A stretch of DNA of 11,120 nt, from contig CAJLNC010000081.1 in NCBI GenBank assembly GCA_905207905.1, forward strand, positions 1-11,120, in the 5' to 3' direction. Positions 7,405 through 11,120 of the stretch are shown one piece after another (position 1 is the first letter of the stretch; each line of letters starts with the position of its first letter). A model generated the notes under the pieces. It saw only the letters and a program-made list of their open reading frames with translations, was not told the DNA's origin and searched no databases. Position numbers and translations under genes: made by a program. The DNA is from an uncultured Lachnospiraceae bacterium. GTDB lineage: Bacteria; Bacillota_A; Clostridia; Lachnospirales; Lachnospiraceae.

Positions 7405-8617
7405 GATCTTGGCCTCCCTTTTTTCCTTCCATCTTATTCACTGTGGCTTCGATGAAGCCATCTGCAAAATACAGCCGCAGTACCTGACCGGGAACCACAG
7501 CGGATGCGCTGTTTACCCGTTTGCCCGCCTCATCTGACACAAAGGCAAATCCCTGCTCCAGTTTCCGCAGCGGCGATAAACCGTTCAGGCGTTCTGTATA
7601 GAGTCTCAGACGTCCTTTTTCCCCTTCCAGTTTCCCCGCCATCAAAAAATGCAGCCGCTGTTCTGCCTCAGCCAGCCGCTGCACATTTTCCCGAAAGGCC
7701 TGTTCCGGGCTGTGAAGCCTAAGACGCAGCCAGATCTGCTCCAAACGGCTTTTTCCTTCTGCCAGCTTGCCTTCCAAAAGACTGGCCATCCTGGCTTGAT
7801 ACTGCTCTAACCGCCTGGCAGCCTGCTGCATATCCGCCACTGCCATCTCCGCCCCGGCTGAGGGGGTAGGAGCGCGAAGATCTGCCGCATAGTCGCAGAT
7901 CGTAGTATCCGTCTCATGCCCCACTGCTGAAATCACAGGGGTGCTGCACTCAAACACCGCTCTGGCCACTTTCTCCTCATTAAAAGCCCAAAGATCCTCC
8001 AAAGAGCCTCCGCCTCGGCCTACGATCATCACATCCACGCCCAAACGATCCAGCATCTGAATCCCCTTCACGATGCTGTCTGCTGCTCCCTCACCCTGAA
8101 CCCTGGCCGGATAAAGAATGATGCGGATCCCCGGATCTCTCCGCTTTGCCACGTGAATAATATCACGGACAGCCGCTCCCGTGGGGGCAGTCACCACCCC
8201 CAGGGTTCGGCTGTAGATCGGAATGGGTTTTTTATATTCCGGGGCAAACATCCCCATATCCTCCAGCTCCTGTTTTAATGCTTGGAATCGTTCGTAAAGC
8301 ACGCCCAGCCCATCCAGACGGATCTCTTTTGCGTACAGCTGATAGGTTCCGTCCCGCTCGTAAACGCTGACGCTTCCAAAAACCACCACTCTCTGCCCAT
8401 TCTCCAGGCGAAAGGCCAGACCTCTCCTGGATCCTGCAAAAAGGATGCAGGAAAGAGTGCCTGTCTCATCTTTCAGGGAAAAATAAATGTGTCCTGAAGT
8501 ATGATACTTGCAGTTGGACACCTCTCCCTTCACATAAACCCGGTTCAGCAGAAAATCCTGGGTAAACATCATTTTAATGTATGCATTGATCTGTCCCACA
8601 GAATATACGCTGCTCAT
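7367..8617 (-). CDS. xseA: Exonuclease VII large subunit
   Basis: Catalytic subunit of exonuclease VII, acting on single-stranded DNA. It has 416 residues, close to the family norm. The N-terminal OB-fold for DNA binding covers about residues 5-100 (VYVKGEVSN, SGHIYFSLKD). The catalytic domain follows with VVTAPTGAAVRDI (141-153), GRGGGSLEDLWAFNEE (200-215) and SAVGHETDTTICDYAADLRAPTPSAGAEM (230-258). The C-terminal third is charged and helical. ATG at 8617 is 16 nt after nusB; an in-frame TAA lies just upstream, so no longer start is possible. The ribosome site is weak (GAGG, rather far). The final 12 codons overlap xseB and encode a Gly/Asp-rich tail that is probably unstructured. Confidence 0.97.
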   Translation of the reverse strand: MSSVYSVGQINAYIKMMFTQDFLLNRVYVKGEVSNCKYHTSGHIYFSLKDETGTLSCILFAGSRRGLAFRLENGQRVVVFGSVSVYERDGTYQLYAKEIRLDGLGVLYERFQALKQELEDMGMFAPEYKKPIPIYSRTLGVVTAPTGAAVRDIIHVAKRRDPGIRIILYPARVQGEGAADSIVKGIQMLDRLGVDVMIVGRGGGSLEDLWAFNEEKVARAVFECSTPVISAVGHETDTTICDYAADLRAPTPSAGAEMAVADMQQAARRLEQYQARMASLLEGKLAEGKSRLEQIWLRLRLHSPEQAFRENVQRLAEAEQRLHFLMAGKLEGEKGRLRLYTERLNGLSPLRKLEQGFAFVSDEAGKRVNSASAVVPGQVLRLYFADGFIEATVNKMEGKKGGQDHGGDKDQSGTGI

Positions 8618-8633
8618 GTCTTACGTTCATCCT

Positions 8634-9056
8634 CTACACTAATTTTGCCAGAATTCCATTTACGAAAGCAGGCGAATCATCGCTGCCGAATTTTTTTGCC
8701 AGCTCCACAGCCTCATTGATAGCTACCCCTACGGGGATCTCATCATCATACTTCATCTCATAAACCGCCAGGCGCAGGATCGTCAGTTCCGCCTTACCCA
8801 TGCGTCCGGTTTTCCATCCGGTAGCGATCTGATTGATACTCTCATCAATCTCCGGTACCTTTTTGGCAATCAAAGCTGCCTTCTGCCTTATGTAATTCCT
8901 GCTCTCTTCGGACACAAAGGCAGGATGATTCTGAAGTTCGTCATCCAGCACCTGCTCAAAATACAGATCCATCTGCTCTGGCATCTCATCTTCATCATAA
9001 AACTCAATGCCGAACAACATTTTAAAAATATGCTCTCTGTTCTCCCTTCTACTCAT
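8634..9056 (-). CDS. nusB: Transcription antitermination factor NusB
   Basis: All-helical RNA-binding protein that, with NusE (S10), binds boxA and supports antitermination on rRNA operons. The 140-residue length is usual. Seen: N-terminal MSRRENREHIFKMLF with the conserved arginine-rich start, then GRMGKAELTILRLAVYEM and the C-terminal VGVAINEAVELAKKFGSDD plus SPAFVNGILAKL. ATG at 9056 has a strong AAAGGAGG site. It follows the Asp23-family gene after a 136-nt gap that contains a nested hairpin. In B. subtilis folD lies between nusB and xseA; it is absent here. Confidence 0.97.
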   Translation of the reverse strand: MSRRENREHIFKMLFGIEFYDEDEMPEQMDLYFEQVLDDELQNHPAFVSEESRNYIRQKAALIAKKVPEIDESINQIATGWKTGRMGKAELTILRLAVYEMKYDDEIPVGVAINEAVELAKKFGSDDSPAFVNGILAKLV

Positions 9057-9114
9057 AACATTCCCTCCTTTCTTCCGTCTGGGTCAGTGCCCCGGTTTGT
9101 CTGCATTCTAAAAT

Positions 9115-9168
9115 GGGCTGTCACATCCCCCTGATACCTATTAAAGCTCAGGGTGTTTGCGGCAGCCC
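9115..9168 (-). other. Nested inverted repeat between asp23 and nusB
   Basis: Two nested 6-bp perfect arms are visible: 9115-9120 with 9163-9168 (GGGCTG / CAGCCC) and, inside, 9129-9134 with 9148-9153 (CCCTGA / TCAGGG). On the minus strand the outer stem is followed by ATTTTAG. This could be a weak attenuating terminator or an RNA-processing site between the first gene and nusB. The internal loops are long and the U-run is only four bases, so a true terminator is doubtful. Confidence 0.4.
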
Positions 9169-9192
9169 TTGTCCGTCTTCTCTTGCCAAGGA

Positions 9193-9579
9193 TCATTCCA
9201 TTACTACATTGGAAATCTTAATATTTACTTCTGATACTTCCAAACCAGTCATCGTCTCAATGGCCGTCTTCACCTTTTCCTGGATCTCACCGCAGGTCTC
9301 CGGCACATTAAAACCATAATTCATATTAATATTCATGGCAACCTTCACCTGACCGTCTGAAACCTGAATCTTGACCCCTTTTCCCAGGCTCTTCACACCT
9401 AGCTTTTCGATCAGATCCCTTGTCACATTACCGGCCATGGACGCTACGCCCTTCACCTCAGAAGCTGCCAGTCCTGCAATAATCGCCACCACTTCATCTG
9501 CGATCTTCACTTCACCGTAGCTTCCCTCAGTCTCTATCGTACTGGTATGAGCTGCTTCGTTATTTGCTGTATTCGCCAT
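9193..9579 (-). CDS. Asp23/Gls24 family (YqhY-like, DUF322) envelope stress response protein
   Basis: Small soluble protein with no membrane segment or signal peptide visible. It shows the family core GEVKIADEVVAIIAGLAASEVKGVASMAG at about residues 21-49 and a conserved C-terminal half ending in VNIKISNVVME. Members in other Firmicutes associate with the cell envelope or, for YqhY, with control of acetyl-CoA carboxylase; the exact role here is not known. I chose the ATG at 9579 (128 residues): TTCCTCCT on the plus strand (AGGAGGA on the mRNA) sits about 7 nt upstream. A longer in-frame ATG at 9612 lacks a ribosome site and would begin only a few bases after the predicted transcription start. 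It is the first gene of the operon, as yqhY precedes nusB in Bacillus. Confidence 0.93.
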   Translation of the reverse strand: MANTANNEAAHTSTIETEGSYGEVKIADEVVAIIAGLAASEVKGVASMAGNVTRDLIEKLGVKSLGKGVKIQVSDGQVKVAMNINMNYGFNVPETCGEIQEKVKTAIETMTGLEVSEVNIKISNVVME

Positions 9580-9585
9580 GTCTGT

Positions 9586-9591
9586 TCCTCC
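9586..9591 (-). promoter_or_regulatory. Ribosome binding site that fixes the asp23-family start
   Basis: The minus strand reads ACAGGAGGAACAGACATG, so a near-perfect Shine-Dalgarno (GGAGGA) lies about 6 nt before the ATG at 9579. This supports the 128-residue form over the 139-residue form starting at 9612. Confidence 0.85.
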
Positions 9592-9623
9592 TGTATCCGG
9601 TGCTTCAACCATTTCTATTCTAT

Positions 9624-9652
9624 ATAATAGCTCATCTATGCAAGTTTTGCAA
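9624..9652 (-). promoter_or_regulatory. Sigma-A-type promoter of the asp23-recN operon
   Basis: On the minus strand a -35 box TTGCAA (9652-9647) is followed after exactly 17 nt by a -10 box TATTAT (9629-9624). The expected transcription start is near 9617, leaving a leader of about 38 nt before the asp23-family ATG. It is the best promoter I could find in the window, and it fits as the start of the ten-gene unit. Confidence 0.75.
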
Positions 9653-9654
9653 GT
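9639..9654. repeat. Doubled heptamer TGCAAGT over the -35 region
   Basis: TGCAAGT occurs at 9639-9645 and again at 9648-9654, a 9-bp step. The second copy covers the -35 box and the first lies in the spacer. This spacing could be an operator for a dimeric or tandem-binding regulator, or chance in an AT-rich promoter. Confidence 0.4.
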
Positions 9655-9677
9655 AAATATTCAGAAGCTGCGCTAGT

Positions 9678-9722
9678 ATCCTGCGGAGCATTTTGTCTCA
9701 TAGGAAAGAATTTCCCATGAAA
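9678..9722 (-). repeat. Right copy of the dispersed palindromic repeat
   Basis: Positions 9678-9694 are identical to 55-71 (ATCCTGCGGAGCATTTT). The following palindrome, 9696-9707 with 9711-9722, corresponds to 76-85/91-100 in the left copy. On the minus-strand RNA all 12 pairs can form, two as G-U wobbles (9697/9721 and 9702/9716). On the plus-strand RNA those two would be C-A and A-C mismatches. It lies downstream of prfC and upstream of the asp23 promoter, in the same orientation as the left copy. The multi-arm part seen at 1-54 is not repeated here. Confidence 0.7.
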
Positions 9723-9730
9723 CGAAAAGG

Positions 9731-9775
9731 GCTTTGAAACAGCCAATTAATCTATATGGCTGAACGGTTCCCGTT
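9731..9775 (-). terminator. Possible prfC terminator region
   Basis: Just after the prfC stop the minus strand forms AACGG-GAA-CCGTT (9775-9763) and then CAGCCA / TGGCTG (9762-9757 with 9745-9740), followed by TTTC and, after a short GCCC, TTTTCGTTT. Stems are short and the U-tract is interrupted, so efficiency is uncertain. Read on the plus strand, the first hairpin is followed by TTTTT-rich sequence, so it might also stop transcription from the left. Confidence 0.35.
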
Positions 9776-9783
9776 TTTATCAT

Positions 9784-11120
9784 TTACCGGCCAAATTCGG
9801 ACAGCACCAACCCCGGATTTCGATCCAGAACCATGCCCACAGACCAGCTGTTGATAAACAAAAGCAAAGGCCTGTCCTTGAGATCCTTGATCTTCTTCAT
9901 GTCCGAAGTTCCGACCAGACGGTTCATATCGATCTCTTCATTTTCGATCCAGCGGATATACTCATACGGCAGATTTTCCAGACGAATCTCCACCTTGTAT
10001 TCATTTTCCAGGCGGTATTTGAGCACATCAAACTGAAGGACACCGACTACTCCTACTATAATCTCCTCCATACCTGTATTATATTCCTGGAAGATCTGGA
10101 TCGCACCCTCCTGCGCAATCTGGTTGATTCCCTTAACGAACTGTTTTCTCTTCATCGTATCCACCTGACGCACTCTGGCAAAATGCTCCGGCGCAAAGGT
10201 CGGGATTCCTTCATATACAAACCGCTCCTTTGAAGTTGTCAGCGTGTCACCAATCGAAAAGATACCCGGATCAAATACTCCGATGATATCTCCGCCATAG
10301 GCTTTGTCAATCATTTTTCTCTCGCTTGCCATCATCTGCTGCGGCTGGGAAAGGCGTACTTCTCTGCCCCCCTGGATATGATACACATTCATCCCGGCTT
10401 CAAACTCACCGGAACAGATCCGCATAAACGCGATCCTGTCACGGTGTGCTTTATTCATATTGGCCTGGATTTTAAATACAAATGCTGAAAAATCTTTTTC
10501 CTTCATCGGGTCGATCGGTCCCTGATCTGACATTCTCGGAAGAGGAGACGATGTCATGGCAAGGAAATGCTGCAAAAATGTCTCCACTCCAAAGTTGGTC
10601 AGTGCAGAACCGAAAAATACCGGAGAAAGTTCTCCTTTGCTCACCAGCTCCTGATCAAACTCCGCAGCCGCCCCGTCTAAAAGCTCAATCTCTTCTTCCA
10701 GTGTCACTTTTGCTTCTGTGCCGATCAGCCAGTCGATCTCCGGGTTGTTGATATCTACCTTTTTGACTTCTCCCACAGAAGTTCCTTTTTTCGTATCCGA
10801 GAACAGCTCGACCTCCTGTTTCTGACGGTCGAACACTCCTTTGAATTCTTTGCCGGAGCCGATCGGCCAGTTCACCGGGCAGGTTGCAATCCCCAGCTCT
10901 TTTTCGATCTCGTCAAGAAGATCGAATGTATCCTTGGCTTCCCGGTCCATTTTGTTGATAAATGTAAAAATCGGAATATGGCGCATCACACAGACTTTAA
11001 ATAATTTTCTCGTCTGGGCCTCCACACCCTTGGAGGCATCAATGACCATCACCGCAGAGTCTGCAGCCATCAGTGTACGGTAGGTATCCTCCGAGAAATC
11101 CTGATGTCCCGGTGTATCCA
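9784..11120 (-). CDS. prfC: Peptide chain release factor 3 (partial, N-terminus beyond the window)
   Basis: Translational GTPase that removes RF1/RF2 from the ribosome after peptide release. Visible are 444 codons; the family is about 525-530 residues, so roughly 80-90 N-terminal residues, including the P-loop and switch I, lie beyond position 11120. The reading frame is open to the edge and begins with the G3 motif and RF3 signature DTPGHQDFSEDTYRTL (codons 11118 down to 11071). NKMD (G4) follows about 40 residues later. Downstream are RF3-type domain 2 (AFVFKIQANM, HRDRIAFMRICSGEF) and the C-terminal domain (FAPEHFARVRQVD, GVVGVLQFDVLKYRLENEY). The HQDFSEDTYRTL text separates it from EF-G and from ribosomal-protection proteins. 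The Met at 11070 is internal, not the start. It lies upstream of the asp23 promoter and is probably a separate transcription unit. Confidence 0.96.
   Translation of the reverse strand, partial: DTPGHQDFSEDTYRTLMAADSAVMVIDASKGVEAQTRKLFKVCVMRHIPIFTFINKMDREAKDTFDLLDEIEKELGIATCPVNWPIGSGKEFKGVFDRQKQEVELFSDTKKGTSVGEVKKVDINNPEIDWLIGTEAKVTLEEEIELLDGAAAEFDQELVSKGELSPVFFGSALTNFGVETFLQHFLAMTSSPLPRMSDQGPIDPMKEKDFSAFVFKIQANMNKAHRDRIAFMRICSGEFEAGMNVYHIQGGREVRLSQPQQMMASERKMIDKAYGGDIIGVFDPGIFSIGDTLTTSKERFVYEGIPTFAPEHFARVRQVDTMKRKQFVKGINQIAQEGAIQIFQEYNTGMEEIIVGVVGVLQFDVLKYRLENEYKVEIRLENLPYEYIRWIENEEIDMNRLVGTSDMKKIKDLKDRPLLLFINSWSVGMVLDRNPGLVLSEFGR

Noticed and set aside
9580..9612. N-terminal extension of the Asp23-family protein from the ATG at 9612
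   Set aside because: The upstream ATG would lie about 5 nt after the predicted transcription start and lacks a ribosome site, whereas the ATG at 9579 has a strong one.
11068..11070. ATG at 11070 as the start of prfC
   Set aside because: The same frame continues upstream to the window edge and encodes the essential G3 motif DTPGH, so this Met is internal.

Overview
The window reads as a low- to mid-GC Firmicute, most likely a clostridial (Lachnospiraceae-like) chromosome. I base this on the gene order, strong AGGAGG-type ribosome sites, and the protein sequences. No rRNA or tRNA gene, CRISPR array, insertion sequence or phage gene is visible. All eleven genes lie on the minus strand, so transcription runs from high to low coordinates.

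Layout in the direction of transcription: prfC (release factor 3, cut by the right edge of the window) ends at 9784. A short intergenic stretch follows, with a weak terminator candidate and a palindromic repeat. A good sigma-A-type promoter (9624-9652) then opens a long, tightly packed transcription unit: an Asp23/Gls24-family gene, nusB, xseA, xseB, ispA, dxs, tlyA, nadK, argR and recN. The unit ends at a clear Rho-independent terminator (141-184). Several junctions overlap or abut: xseA/xseB by 38 nt, xseB/ispA by about 11 nt, and the dxs stop touches the tlyA ATG. This points to translational coupling. Looser gaps of 136-217 nt separate asp23/nusB, tlyA/nadK and argR/recN, and each carries repeats or hairpins.

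The genes are conserved housekeeping functions: transcription antitermination (nusB), exonuclease VII (xseA, xseB), isoprenoid precursor and prenyl chain synthesis (dxs, ispA), rRNA 2'-O-methylation (tlyA), NADP supply (nadK), arginine regulation (argR) and double-strand-break repair (recN). The order matches the Bacillus/Clostridium nusB-recN cluster. The sporulation genes that usually flank that cluster (spoIIIA upstream, spoIVB/spo0A downstream) are not seen next to it here.

I found no undescribed multigene system. The less ordinary material is noncoding. A hairpin repeat with a 17-nt identical tail appears at both ends of the cluster. The left copy sits inside a larger foldable element at positions 1-147. 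Two different short tandem repeats sit in operon gaps, and a doubled heptamer overlaps the -35 box of the asp23 promoter.
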